A stretch of DNA of 64,000 bases from Nymphaea colorata (Eukaryota > Streptophyta > Magnoliopsida > Nymphaeales > Nymphaeaceae), in contig NC_045148.1 of assembly GCF_008831285.2 (NCBI RefSeq), positions 18,347,002 through 18,411,001 on the forward strand, in the 5' to 3' direction. Position numbers and translations under genes: made by a program. This document shows, one piece after another, positions 23,488 through 36,164 of the stretch. Every line of letters starts with the position of its first letter. Within the stretch, counting starts at the first letter, position 1. Under the pieces are notes generated by a model. The model saw only the letters and a program-made list of their open reading frames with translations, did not search any database and was not told the DNA's origin.

Positions 23488-24350
23488 GGGAGGGAAACAC
23501 ACCCATTTTGTGATAGGGAACTTAAGGGCCCATCGGCCGGCACGTTGCGATTTTGGGCAATATTGCTTCTGCCTTGAAAACTTGAATCTCCTACCTCCAT
23601 GTGATCCATCCCGATCTTCCCACGTGCTCCTGCTTACATTTTGTTGGTGTGCTTGCCTGAGACTTCCATGAGCCAATAAATAGCTCACCTCCTCTCAGTC
23701 ATGAGATTCTTCCTCACCACATAAGGAAAATCAATGAAGTCATAAAAATGAGAGATTTTATTTTCTCAGGGCTGCTTGGTGCTGGATTAGAAGGGAAGGA
23801 ATACTAAAGTCTCTCCACCATTCTGGTTTCTTGTTTATTTTGAGATTTTTAGTGCTGAACTTTTCCTTTTAAGCCTTATTTTGCTTTCATATTTTCCTTT
23901 CAGGGGTTGCAGAATTGGATTTCAATACAAATTTGTTTAGCGTTCAATTTTGGATACTGTGTGGTTCTTCTGGAAACTTATGCGAACCCACCAGCCTGTA
24001 TAATTGGAAATTCAAGATGCCAAGAATCAAACTTGGTGAAATTCTAAAAAATCCTAATAAGAGAAGATTTTAACTATAAATGAGGTTGCGCCAGCAATGT
24101 CAGTGCACACCAATCTCTAAGGCAGGGAAAATGTTATAGTTGGAAACTTAAGATGTCATTAATCTCCTTGGTCGAATAAAAAGGATCCTGTAGATGAAAA
24201 AACGTTTACATGAAGCCTCATTTTTTAATAATTGTCTCGTAAAAATGTCTTCAGCATACATTCCATACCTTTAGTTGGTTGGTTGTTTAGCAAAAGGCTG
24301 ACGCTTTTATTTTTTCCGCTTACTGAAAAAAGCTGAGTTATGTAAAACCA
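23488..24350 (-). repeat. LTR-like block, unit 2
   Basis: Near-identical to 5,232-6,066. Ends TGTAAAACCA before the integrase-finger remnant. A roughly 40-bp stretch (GCTTGGTGCTGGATTAGAAG) present here and in unit 1b is missing from unit 1a near 5,517. Confidence 0.55.
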
Positions 24351-26072
24351 ATGTTTTGCACAATGACACACATCACACGCATGATTATTATTCAAATCAA
24401 GAGTTAAACCTAAATTTTTGTTCACTAATTTCAAATCAGAATATGAGAGATGACCTAATCTCTTATCTCAGAGTTCATGCAAAGAAAGAGTATAATAGGT
24501 GTGAGCACATGTTGGTCCTTGTTGAAAAAAAAAAGTTATAGAACACTATAAACTTTTAGTAAGTACACTAACAATGAGCAAATTAACCTTGAACGATGGT
24601 ATATATAACACGTCATCTATTTCAAATGAAAACAGAGATAATTTACCCATTTAATGTACTAAGAGAGTTTGTCACATTTGTAATGTTACAGAAACATTGC
24701 ACATTTTTAATTTTTGAAGTGCATGTGCATCAGAGCATATATGCTGACTTGCTCCCGAATCAATAATCCAAGTAAGAGAATGAAAATTAATTGAATAGTT
24801 GTTACCTGTTATATTACCAGCAATATTGATGTTGTCCGGCTGGTCCACCACCAAGGATAGAAGTCTATGATATTGTTCAAGGGTGAAGGCTCGTGGAATG
24901 CTTTTAGTATTATGCCCTCCACTGCCTTGACCATAGGTGTCATTAGTAAACATGGATTTCAGATCTGGGTTGGTTTGTTATTTATTCACGTTGGCTGCAA
25001 TATACTATTTAAAGTCGGAACCATAGAATTGGTGGCCTAGGTACCTAATTAGTTTGAAACATTCCTCTTTAATGTGTCCAACACCTTGACAATAACTACA
25101 AACTGCTATGTTTTGGCGTCCTCCTTTGTTTGGTTGAAATCAAGCACTATTCTCTAGGTTGAACTTCTTTTCTTTATTTTTTTTATGACAGCTAAGGTTG
25201 TGGTTCCTTCATTGACTGAACTTGATAGATGTGCTTCCCATTGTTTTTCTTCTTGTAATATCATAGCATAGACCTTATTTACATTTGAGAGAGGGTCAAT
25301 AAGTAGGATCTGCCTTCTAATTGAGTTGTAATAGTCAGTAAGACCCATAAGGAATTGCATAAAAGATTCTCTTTGGATTTGACCAGAGTATGCCTTCATA
25401 GCACCACATGAGCAAACTCGAATGAGAGAGAATGAACTAAACGCATCTCAAAGAGCTTTTAGCTTGGTATAACATGATGCAATGGACATAGTATCTTGCT
25501 GTAGGCAGCATATGGAAGTATGGATTTGATATATCCGAAGAACAATACTTTGTGAGAAGCGTTCTTTCGAATGTTGCCAAACTTCTCTAGCATTAGTTGA
25601 TCTCCTTAGTACAAGATTCAAGATTTTCCCATATAGTACTCAAGATTCAAGCGTTCTTTCAAATACTATATGTTCTTCTATAGAAGAACATATAATATCT
25701 GATTTTTGCTAAATATTCCTTAGTGACTGAGTTTAAGATTCAAGACAGTATAAGATTGTTGCATCTAATCCACATATGGTGGTAGGGGTCACCTCATTTG
25801 GTTCTATAACGGAACCATCTATAAAACCGATTTTATTTTTTGCTGAGAGAGCCATCAACATGGCTCTACTCCACATCCCATAATTTTCTTCCAATAAAAT
25901 TTTGAGACACCAAAGCATTTACAGGATTATCAAAGTGATGAATACAAAAAGGGTCAAACAACACCTGGGATGTATTGGCACCCTTGATGTCGAGATCAGC
26001 ATCATCACCTGACATTCATTGTTGATCGACTTAGGTCCATGCTCTCCCATTGAATTCATAGCTCTGATACCA
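24351..26072 (-). pseudogene. truncated copia, unit 2
   Basis: Same order as unit 1a: gag N-terminus at 25,733-25,918 (NYGMWSRAMLMALSAKN), central gag at 25,154-25,399, zinc knuckle around 25,070-25,112, protease WIIDSGASQHIC near 24,750-24,785 and CDVCHCAK at 24,351-24,385. Stops and frameshifts break the frame. Integrase core and reverse transcriptase are missing. Near-identity to unit 1a reflects the segmental duplication, not independent insertion. Confidence 0.75.
26061..26072 (-). other. primer binding site, tRNA-iMet type
   Basis: Minus strand TGGTATCAGAGC directly at the LTR edge. Confidence 0.8.
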
Positions 26073-26591
26073 TGTGGAATTTCTTCTTCATGAAAAATGC
26101 ATAAAAGCAAAGAGAGGCAAACCAGAAATAACAAATAAAACTTACTTAATTCCTTATGCATTGTGATATATATTCAAAGAGGCAGCTCATTGTTTTACAA
26201 TGTCTACTTACAACTGACAAGAAAGAAATCGTTTTTACTAAAAATAAATATTTTTTAAGAAGATAACACTTAACTAGGAATGAGAAATATGGCTGGAATT
26301 TGAACGTTGCAATAATTGGATGCTTGAAGTATATGCGACCTAATACAACGTCAAGTATGACAACTAATTTTAACAGTTACCCAACCATTTTATCGTCTCC
26401 TCCTCCCATTTAATATTAGTAGTTGTTATAGCTCACGTCATTTCTTCATTGCCATATTAAGAGTTTTTGTTAATAACTGCCTTGCAAAAAATGTCTATTC
26501 ATATCTTCAGTGTGTTTCAGTTTGTTGGTTGTTTGGCCCTTTTATAGTCTTTTGTTTACCTGGAAACTGAAAACTCAATTTTGTAAACCCA
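26073..26591 (-). repeat. 5' LTR of truncated copia, unit 2
   Basis: 519 bp, TGTGGAATTTC to TGTAAACCCA. It is among the most complete copies of this LTR and contains the 145 bp missing from unit 1a. Confidence 0.65.
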
Positions 26592-26622
26592 ATAGTATAT
26601 ATAAATGTCTCATAGATGAAGG

Positions 26623-26696
26623 GTATATATATATATATATCGAGAGAGAGAGAGAGAGAGAGAGAGTGGGGGAGAGGGAGAGGGAGAGGGAGAGAG
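26623..26696. repeat. compound (TA)n(GA)n microsatellite
   Basis: A short TA run of about 18 bp followed by GA and GGGAGA repeats. Orthologous in position to 8,185 and 34,079. Confidence 0.95.
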
Positions 26697-27087
26697 ATGA
26701 TCTAAAAGTTGCCTATCATCTTGACCTGACCTAACAATGAACAACCTTATAAGAAACAAATAATGCGTGTGACATTTGTTTACCTTTGACCTTAGATCCA
26801 ATGAGATGAGATTAGGATATCAGACGTGAGGATTTGAAGCACTTCCCACATATCGAAAATCTAAAATCCTCATTTTTAGATAGTGGTGAGACCCATCATT
26901 TGTTTAATTCATGAACTCAATACAGAGGGGGATTTCGGCGTTAGATCTACTAAACACGCTGGTATTAATGTCTGACAATTCATGTTTATTTTTGTCACCA
27001 ATTCATGTTTTTCTTTCAATCATCAAATAAATGATGAACCTGACGAGATAATTAAGAGATTTGAATAAATAGAGTCATCAGTGACTC

Positions 27088-27169
<82 letters not shown>

Positions 27170-27800
27170 CAAATCGACAGCTGATATCACATCTATTAAA
27201 AGGATGCAAGGCCACGGCTACAATGAAAATGAAGGCAATTATTATGGAGAAGAAGGACTAATCCTTTGGTCTCTTGTTTTCTGGGTTGCCATTTGAGGAG
27301 AAGAGCTTCAATCCTCGCCAGTTGACGAAGAACTCTTGAAACGGACCCGTGGCAATGTGATATCAACATGATCCATTCATTAGAAAAAAAAAAAACTAGT
27401 TAAATATTCAAGAAAAAGAAAAACGCCTCAAGGTTTCAAGGTGCTTGCCCTTTCGTACTTATGTCTGCAGCATTTTGTCTTTGCAGAAAACAACAATAAT
27501 TAGCAGATTTAACACGCAGAAGAAAGGAAATTAAATGGCGTTAGGAAGTGATGACGACTTTCATGAGGTGGTCCGGATTGGAGGAGAAGGGGTTTCACAG
27601 TAGAACAGGCGAGGAAACATGAGAATGGTGGACGAAGCTGTTAATGGCGGCAACCAGGTGCTGAACGGTGGCAGATAGAGATGCGCATGGTGCATGAACC
27701 GGTTCACCGAGCCACCGATTCACCGATTTAGGTTAATTTTTTTTTTGTTTATTACGTTTTCATTTTTAACATTTTCTTTTCTACTTCTCCCTCCCTCTGT
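26697..27800. other. unit sequence, no gene
   Basis: Copy of 8,305-9,290 with a TA microsatellite at about 27,088-27,164. CT-rich leader-like DNA begins near 27,780 before the S15 fragment. Confidence 0.6.
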
Positions 27801-28017
27801 CTCTCTCTCATTTCTACCCCCCACGGCCGCACGACTCACCGCCGCTCTTTCTCCTCTCTACCACCCACACCGACTCACCGCCGCACACGCCATGACCACC
27901 ACCATCCATCCGGCAGAGTCCGGCCACTATACTGGTTAGTCTTTATTCTCGTCTTTCCCCGAAACCCTAGCATTCTTTTGAAAATCCGCCATACACGTTT
28001 AGGGCTTTTTTCGCAAG

Positions 28018-28305
28018 TGGATGTCGAGACGGAGATCGCCGGCAGACAGATGAAGAGGAGGATGTTCAAGAAGTTCAGTTTTAGGGGAGTTGATCTCGAT
28101 GCGCTCCTTGACATGCCCACTGAGGAGCTCATCAAACTCTTCCATGCTCGGGCTCGATGATGGTGTGTATCTCTCGCACTTTGTTTTCCATCCTCCTCTC
28201 TCTCTCTCTCTTTTATATGGTTTTGCATCTTTTTGATGAATGTGTAGGTTCCAGAAAGGTTTGAAGAGGAAGCCGATGGCATTGATCAAGAAAATGCACA
28301 AACCA
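28018..28305 (+). pseudogene. RPS15: captured ribosomal protein S15 (uS19) fragment, copy 2
   Basis: Exons at 28,018-28,162 and 28,248-28,305 encode the same N-terminal and central pieces as copy 1, with [18 protein letters not shown] intact. The acceptor before the first exon reads CGCAAG rather than CGCAGG, so the boundary may be shifted. The TGA after HARAR is present here too, which shows it predates the duplications. The C-terminal half is missing. A candidate leader exon ends at ACTG before GTTAG near 27,935. Confidence 0.8.
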
Positions 28306-28502
28306 GTAATCAATATGTTCCTTAAATTTCATTTTGTTTGAGAAACATCTTCCGGGTTGAGTTTGAATTGGTGCTTGGGCACATAGTTGTTTTTCATGGT
28401 GGATTTTGTTTTCTTGCATTATGCCTTTTTTGTTGTACCATAGAATTTGCTTTGGTGTCGTAAATGCGTTAAACAAGTTGATATAAACAAGTTTAAAAAA
28501 AC

Positions 28503-28665
28503 AAGACATAAACGAGTTAATCGAGTTAAGGGAGTCGAGTTTGAGCTCAACTCTGTATAATCGAGTCGAGCTCGAGCTTGTGTCAGGGAGCTTGACTCAA
28601 GTTCGAGTCGAGTTCGAGCTCGAGCTGTGCAAGATCGAGCTCGACTTGCCTCATGTGCAGCCCTA
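28503..28665 (-). mobile_element. hAT-like GAGCTCG element end, fragment copy 2
   Basis: Duplicate of 9,985-10,148, ending TGCAGCCCTA against the foldback arm. Confidence 0.55.
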
Positions 28666-30581
28666 GAAGTGGCAATGAATATGGCAATGCAGGATGCATG
28701 CACATTTTGTGACTCATCTATTCTTTTGCAGAAAAGGAAAGTACTTTTTAATCAAAGACAACAAGCTAGAGATAAAGACTCTTTTTCATTTGATAGCAAT
28801 AGTAGCACTTATGGGTCACAATTCAGTGCTGATTGGACATGTCAACACCTCCCGATGGCTTTGCGTCGTTCGCTCCTATAAGGGCCCGTTTGATGGGCGG
28901 GTGAAATGTTGTGGGGAGGGGTAAATCTGTACGGGCGGGTGAAATTTCACCCGCCCGATTAAAGACCCATCAAACGGGGTGAATTTTCACCCGCTCGACG
29001 GCTCCCAAGATGCTCCTGGTTCTCCTACGTCAGAGCCCCTGCCGGGAGGTTCATGGTGCCAAAACTCTACCGCCGAGAGAGATATCGCCTGAGGATCCAA
29101 AGGAGTGAGCGCCGGAACTCACTACCGGATTTGCAGACGACGGTGCAGCCCTTCCCAGCCATAGAGAGGGCTAGATGCCTGGATCATTGATCGGACAAGC
29201 TGGACGGATGGTGAGCCTCGCCGTTCATCCGGTGCTTTACTGCAGAAGACGTCTAGTGTGAAGACGACGGAACAGCGCTTGTGGATTATCGCCGCCAGGC
29301 GACTGTTTCCCCAATTTTGTTCTGCAAATTGGGTTGATTTCGCAATCCGGTGACATGTTCTATCATCCTTTATTGTTAATTGATGTTATGAATTGCCTTT
29401 GATCGATTTTACGTTCGAATTTGGGGAAATCCCCAACTTCTGTCGAGGATGTGTGCAGCACGCAGCCCGGGAGATCGGCTTTGCATTATTTTGGAAGATG
29501 TTGTTGTTGGGGGAGGAGAGAGTAGCAGAGAAGAATGAAAACGCTTCTTTTTTCAGTTCAGTGGGTGGATGAACATCTAGGGTTCCCTGTTGTCTCACTG
29601 TCTCCGGAGAGCCTGAGAATCTTTTTAATGTATATTTATCCATCTTCTCTCTCTCTTTTCTCTCTGTAAGAAATGGTTTTTACAGAAATTCCCCATCACC
29701 TTCCCTCCAGCCTTGGCTGCCTTGCTGCAAGTCTGTAAGTGACGCCTGATAGTCAAATTTCAACAATTCAATTGTAAGAGTTAGAAATTGAAACAATTGA
29801 CACATTTTATACAGTAAATAAACCTCAGCAAGTGATTGAAAGGTTTGTTTTCCTTTTTGAGGACGAATTCTGTGTCAATGATTGCTGCAAATGAAAATAA
29901 GCAGTCTTTGATTTCTTTGCTCATCATAGTTGCTGCTTTTGTTTATGCATGTCTCTGGTTTCTTTGCTTATCATAGTTGCTGCTTTTGTTTATGCATGTC
30001 AAGGACGTGCAGTGGAATTGAGCTCAATTTTTGGAATTGTTGTTTGAAGTGCTCTCTCTATTACTGGATGCTTAGCTTGGAATTGTTGTTTGAAGTGCTC
30101 TCTCTATGCTTAGCTAGGAATTGTTGTTTGAAGTGCTCTCTCCATTTTTTTTTATCATGTGCATCAAACATAGTTAAATTTACCACGTTAAATTCTTCCT
30201 GATCATCAAACAGGGCCTCAGATTGGAAGAGGGAAAAATTTCATCTTGTAAATTTTTTCAGAAAGTTTTAGCATGGTAAATTTACCGGGTTAAATTCTTC
30301 CTGTGCATCAAACGGGCCCTAAATGTCGACTTTCCCTCCTCTCCATCCCGCGTTCCTTCGTCGGTCCGCCTCTGCCTCATCCTTCTTTTTTTTTTCTTCT
30401 TCTTCTTTTTATTTGGATTGTTGATCCCAATAATCATGTTATGAAAGGTTCCCCGTTCCTCCTTGCCATCATCTGAACGGGGAAACATTCAGAGCATGCT
30501 TATTGGGATCAACGGTTCCTCCTTGCCTTCATCTGAACGGGGAAACTTTCAGAGCATGCTTATTGGGATCAACGATCCAAA

Positions 30582-30612
<31 letters not shown>

Positions 30613-30936
30613 AAGAAGAAGAAAGAAAGAAGGACGAGGCAGAGCGACAAAGGAACATGGGATGGAGAGGAGGGAAAGTCGACATTTATTGGAGCGAACG
30701 ACATAAAGCCATCGGTAGGTGCTGACATGTCCAATCAGCACAGAATTGTGACCCATAACTGCTACTATTGCTATCAAATGAAAAAGAGTCTTTTATCACT
30801 AGCCTTGTTGTCTTTGATTAAGATCTATTTTCCTCTTCTGCAAAAGAATAGGTGAGTCACAAAATGTGCATGCATCATGCATTGCCATATTCAGTGCTAC
30901 TTCGAGATTAGGATGGTGATGGAGAATAGCATTGCT
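28666..30936. mobile_element. foldback DNA element family A, copy 2
   Basis: Duplicate of 10,149-12,391. Compared with copy 1 it has an additional partial repeat of the loop side (two CATCTGAACGGGGAAAC units at about 30,469 and 30,529). The GAA microsatellite is at about 30,586-30,622. Confidence 0.75.
28882..30319. mobile_element. Harbinger-like non-autonomous element, copy 2
   Basis: Perfect GGGCCCGTTTGATG and CATCAAACGGGCCC ends, TAA at 28,879-28,881 and 30,320-30,322, length 1,438 bp. No transposase. An internal CATCAAACAGGGCC near 30,205 looks like a decayed duplicate of the right end. Confidence 0.8.
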
Positions 30937-31239
30937 TATTCATCCACTTTTCCTTTTACTAGCTTTTCTTTCTCTTTTCAACGCTTTTCTTGTTCAGATG
31001 AAACTTTGAATTGCCATCTAACTACACAGTCACAGTGCAAGCCACTCGGTTTTCTTTTCCATGGTTGCTCTTTATCGTCTAAGATACTTTTATGGGAACC
31101 CCCACTGGATTACATGGATATCAGACTCGGGTCCGAAGCCAGTGCTAACCTATACCTATCTGATTTGTTCTATCCAAAAGGAAATCATTCCAATTTTAAA
31201 ACAAACAGGAAGAAATTTCAAAGGGTTCATGATTTGATA
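30937..31239 (+). other. unit sequence, no gene
   Basis: Duplicate of 12,392-12,694. Confidence 0.6.
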
Positions 31240-31247
31240 GACAAATT

Positions 31248-31770
31248 TAGGGCTGCACAACGAGTCGAGCCAACTCGGGCTCAACTCAAACTCGCTCGAG
31301 TAAACTTGACTTGAGCTCGACTTGTTTTTTATACGAGTCAAACTCGAGCTTAAATATAAACTCGAGTATGTTAATGTGTCGAGTTCGTTAAATATATACT
31401 CGACTCGGCGACGTTAATCACATTTCACCCACACAGCTTAATTTTATTTTTTTTGTTTTAAGTTTTTTAATTTTCCCTCCTTTCTTTTCCTCTTTTCACC
31501 CACGCAGCAACGTTTTTTTAAATCTCATTATTATACCCCACTTTCATTATCATACTTCTCAATCAATCAATCACCTTTTTACTTTCCCTCTCCTTTTTTT
31601 CTCTCCTCACCATGGTCATGGTTCATTTTTCCCAACACGCCACATTTCTTCCCCCCACGTCGTCGGTATCACTTTCACCCATGCATGCTGCAAGCCCAAC
31701 GATGCAGCGAAAAAGGAAGCATTACTGATGATAAACAGTCGAGCTCGAGCTGACTAAACATGAGCTCGAA
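31248..31770 (+). mobile_element. GAGCTCG-rich hAT-like element, copy 2
   Basis: Duplicate of 12,703-13,228. The left target copy has changed to GACAAATT while the right copy at 31,771-31,778 is still GACAAACT. Confidence 0.7.
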
Positions 31771-31778
31771 GACAAACT

Positions 31779-32231
31779 TTCTTGTTGGCTGTATTTTTTG
31801 CAATTGTTTAAAATTAAAGAAAAACATAGTTTCATGTAATGTAGAATAGAGAATGAAGTTTATTTAGTCAAATTTGTGCCATCTCTAGAAACAAGTTTTC
31901 TTGTTATGAAAAGACCTCGAAACGGTCCAAAATTTAGTAGTATACCACGCAAGAATATCAAACTCTCACAAGGTATGCATTTTATAGCAACGAAAACCCC
32001 CACGTTCATCCCTTCCCATGCACCAACTTAAATCTCTCGAACCAGATGTACTGGAGAGACATGGATATGCAGAAAGCAATGAACGATTATCTGATGGCAT
32101 GACACTCCTTTCTCAAATTCATGACCTTTGATCACAGGGACTGAGAGATCATATATGATTAAGAAGAAGAGGAGGAGAAAGGGGAGTTAAAAGGACGAGG
32201 GAAGGAGCTTGCAAAAGGTGGTGGCAGCAAT
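31779..32231 (+). other. unit sequence, no gene
   Basis: Duplicate of 13,237-13,689. Confidence 0.6.
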
Positions 32232-32800
32232 GGCAAACAATCCAACAAAATGTAAGCAGGAGCATGTGGGAAACGAACTACTTGAAGCTAGTAGTTTGAT
32301 TCTGCAGCTCTTGAGACATCCCCTGCCTCCTCTGGTTCACTGGCGGCCATTGCTGTTTCTAATCGCCAGAATGCGACATATTCACCTCCCCTCTTTTCAC
32401 AAGTAAACGAACAAATCAACCCAAAACACCCAAAATTTATATCTTTCCTAATGCCGATGAACCTGATAGAGCAAGGGGCGACGATCTCCACCGACGCCCC
32501 CTAGATAGATATACAGAGAGAAAAAAAGAAAGAGAGGGAAGGAGAGAGAGATAATGCGAGAGAAGAGAGGAAGAGGAAGGAAGAAGGGGAATTCGTGATC
32601 GGAAAGATGAAAAAGAATGAATGTGGGAGAAAAAAAACAAAGAGCCCTGAAAAGAAAGAGAAAGGAAGAAAAAGATCAGCTTGTAGTAAGTAGGCATATA
32701 AAGAGAAACCTAGCCTGGGCAGTGATACACCTTAAACACCATCCAATATATTTATCATTCCAAAAACCTTAAAAAATAAAAAAAATAAACACCATAAAAA
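32232..32800. repeat. foldback family B, truncated left arm
   Basis: Matches 13,690-14,250. It stops at the tandem duplication breakpoint 32,800/32,801, so this copy has no right arm and cannot form the hairpin. Confidence 0.8.
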
Positions 32801-33518
32801 TTGCATAAAAGATTCTCTTTGGATTTGACCAGAGTATGCCTTCATAGCACCACATGAGCAAACTGGAACGAGAGAGAATGAACTAAACGCATCTCAAAGA
32901 GCTTTTAGCTTGGATTAACATGATGCAATGGACATAGTATCTTGCTGTATTCAGCATATGGCAGTATGGATTTGATATATCCGAAGAACAATACTTTGTG
33001 AGAAGCGTTCTTTCGAATCTTGCCAAACTTCTCTAGCATTAGTTGATCTCCTTAGTACAAGATTCAAGATTTTCCCATATAGTACTCAAGATTCAAGCGT
33101 TCTTTCAAATACTATATGTTCTTCTGTAGAAGAACATATAATATCTGATTTTTGCTAAAATATCCTTAGTGACTGAATTTAAGATTCAAGACAGTATAAG
33201 ATTGTTGCATCTAATCCACATATGGTGGTAGGGGTCACCTCATTTGGTTCTATAACGGAACCATCTATAAAACCGATTTTATTTTTTGCTGAGAGAGCCA
33301 TCAACATGGCTCTACTCCACATCCCACAATTTTTTTCCAATAAAATTTTGAGACACCAAAGCATTTACAGGATTATCAAAGTGATGAATATAAAAAGGGT
33401 CAAACAACACCTGGGATGTATTGGCACCCTGGATGTCGAGATCAGCATCATCACCTGACATTCATTGTTGATCTCCTTAGGTCCATGTTCTCCCATTGAA
33501 TTCATAGCTCTGATACCA
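32801..33518 (-). pseudogene. truncated copia gag, unit 3
   Basis: Only the gag N-terminal half remains (NCGMWSRAMLMALSAKN at 33,179-33,364). The zinc knuckle, protease and integrase finger were not included in the duplicated segment. NYGMWS has become NCGMWS here. Confidence 0.7.
33507..33518 (-). other. primer binding site, tRNA-iMet type
   Basis: Minus strand TGGTATCAGAGC at the LTR edge. Confidence 0.8.
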
Positions 33519-34046
33519 TGTGGAATTTCTTCTTCATGAAAAATGCATAAAAGCAAAGAGAGGCAAACCAGAAATAACAAATAAAACTTACTTAATTCCT
33601 TATGCATTGTGATATATATTCAAAGAGGCAGCTCATTGTTTTACAATGTCTACTTACAACTGACAAGAAAGAAATCGTTTTTACTAAAAATAAATATTTT
33701 TTAAGAAGATAACACTTAACTAGGAATGAGAAATATGGCTGGAATTTGAACGTTGCAATAATTGGATGCTTGAAGTATATGCGACCTAATACAACGTCAA
33801 GTATGACAACTAATTTTAACAGTTACCCAACCATTTTATCGTCTCCTCCACCCATTTAATATTAGTAGTTGTTATAGCTCACGTCATTTCTTCATTGCCA
33901 TATTAAGAGTTTTTGTTAATAACTGCCTTGCAAAAAATGTCTAAGCCTAAGTTTCATATCTTCAGTGTGTTTCAGTTTGTTGGTTGTTTGGCCCTTTTAT
34001 AGTCTTTTGTTTACCTGGAAACTAAAAACTCAATTTTGTAAACCCA
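33519..34046 (-). repeat. 5' LTR of truncated copia, unit 3
   Basis: 528 bp, TGTGGAATTTC to TGTAAACCCA, the longest copy. It retains GTCTAAGCCTAAGTTTC, which unit 2 lacks. Confidence 0.65.
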
Positions 34047-34076
34047 ATAGTATATATAAATATCTCATAGATGAAG

Positions 34077-34222
<146 letters not shown>

Positions 34223-34613
34223 TGATCTAAAAGTTGCCTATCATCTTGACCTGACCTAACAATGAACAACCTTATAAGAAAACAAATAATGCGTGTGACA
34301 TTTGTTTACCTTTGACCTTAGATCCAATGAGATGAGATTAGGATATCAGACGTGAGGATTTGAAGCACTTCCCACATATCGAAAATCTAAAATCCTCATT
34401 TTTAGATAGTGGTGAGACCCATCATTTGTTTAATTCATGAACTCAATACAGAGGGGGATTTCGGCGTTAGATCTACTAAACACGCTGGTATTAATGTCTG
34501 ACAATTCATGTTTATTTTTGTCACCAATTCATGTTTTTCTTTCAATCATCAAATAAATGATGAACCTGACGAGATAATTAAGAGATTTGAATAAATAGAG
34601 TCATCAGCGACTC

Positions 34614-34669
<56 letters not shown>

Positions 34670-35290
34670 CAAATCGACAGCTGATATCACATCTATTAAA
34701 AGGATGCAAGGCCACGGCTCCAATGAAAATCAAGGCAATTATTATGGAGAAGAAGGACTAATCCTTTGGTCTCTTGTTTTCTGGGTTGCCATTTGAGGAG
34801 AAGAGCTTCAATCCTCGCCAGTTGACGAAGAACTCTTGAAACGGACCCGTGCCAATGTGATATCAACATGATCCATTCATTAGAAAAAAAAAAAACTAGT
34901 TAAATATTCAAGAAAAAGAAAAACGCCTCAAGGTTTCAAGGTTCTTGCCCTTTCGTACTTATGTCTGCAGCATTTTGTCTTTGCAGAAAACAACAATAAT
35001 TAGCAGATTTAACACGCAGAAGAAAGGAAATTAAATGGCGTAAGGAAGTGATGACGACTTTCATGAGGTGGTCCGGATTGGAGGAGAAGGGGTTTCACAG
35101 TAGAACAGGCGAAGAAACATGAGAATGGCGGACGAAGCTGTTAATGGCCAACCAGGTGCTGAACGGTGGCAGATAGAGATGCGCATGGTGCATGAACCGG
35201 TTCACCAAGCCACCGATTCACCGATTTAGGTTAATTTTTTTTTGTTTATTACGTTTTCATTTTTAACATTTTCTTTTCTACTTCTCCCTC
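34223..35290. other. unit sequence, no gene
   Basis: Duplicate of 26,697-27,800, with a TA microsatellite at about 34,615-34,666. Confidence 0.6.
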
Positions 35291-35513
35291 CCTCTGTCTC
35301 TCTCTCATTTCTACCCCCCACGGCCGCACGACTCACCGCCGCTCTCTCTCCTCTCTACCACCCACACCGACTCACCGCCGCACACGCCATGACCACCACC
35401 ATCCATCCGGCAGAGTCCGGCCACTATACTGGTTAGTCTCTATTCTCGTCTTTTCCCGAAACCCTAGCATTCTTTTGAAGATCCGCCATACACGTTTAGG
35501 GCTTTTTTCGCAG

Positions 35514-35804
35514 GTGGATGTCGAGACGGAGATCGCCGGCAGAGAGATGAAGAGGAGGATGTTCAAGAAGTTCAGTTTTAGGGCAGTTGATCTCGATGCG
35601 CTCCTTGACATGCCCACTGAGGAGCTCATCAAACTCTTCCATGCTCGGGCTCGATGACGGTGTGTATCTCTCACACTTTGTTTTCCATCCTCCTCTCTCT
35701 CTCTCTCTCTTTAATATGGTTTTGCATCTTTTTGACGAATGTGTAGGTTCTAGAGAGGTTTGAAGAGGAAGCCGATGGCATTGATCAAGAAAATGCACAA
35801 ACCA
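35514..35804 (+). pseudogene. RPS15: captured ribosomal protein S15 (uS19) fragment, copy 3
   Basis: Exons at 35,514-35,659 and 35,747-35,804. The acceptor is TTCGCAG and the frame reads [19 protein letters not shown] then [14 protein letters not shown]. It shares the TGA after HARAR with the other copies. It has an extra TAG in the next exon where FQRGL is expected, from a C-to-T change. The next codon after the shared TGA is still CGG here, closer to the parent arginine than in copies 1 and 2. Confidence 0.8.
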
Positions 35805-36002
35805 GTAATCAATATGTTCCTTAAATTTCATTTTGTTTGAGAAACATCTTCCGGGTTGAGTTTCAATTGGTGCTTGGGCACATAGTTGTTTTTCATGGTG
35901 GATTTTGTTTTCTTGCATTATGCCTTTTTAGTTGTACCATAGAATTTGCTTTGGTGTCGTAAATGAGTTAAACAAGTTGATATAAACAAGTTTAAAAAAA
36001 CA

Positions 36003-36164
36003 AGACATAAACGAGTTAATCGAGTTCAGGGAGTCGAGTTTGAGCTCAACTCTGTATAATCGAGTCGAGCTCGAGCTTCTGTCAGGGAGCTTGACTCAAG
36101 TTCGAGTCGAGTTCATGCTCGAGCTGCGCAAGCTCGAGCTCGACTTGCCTCATGTGCAGCCCTA
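36003..36164 (-). mobile_element. hAT-like GAGCTCG element end, fragment copy 3
   Basis: Duplicate of 9,985-10,148 and 28,503-28,665. Confidence 0.55.

Larger units (their letters stand above)
25355..32800 (+). repeat. tandem duplication, first repeat (7.45 kb)
   Basis: Repeated immediately downstream as 32,801-40,286. It runs from the middle of the truncated copia gag to the left arm of foldback family B. Offsets between the two are 7,446 to 7,494 bp, varying mainly with microsatellites. Confidence 0.9.
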
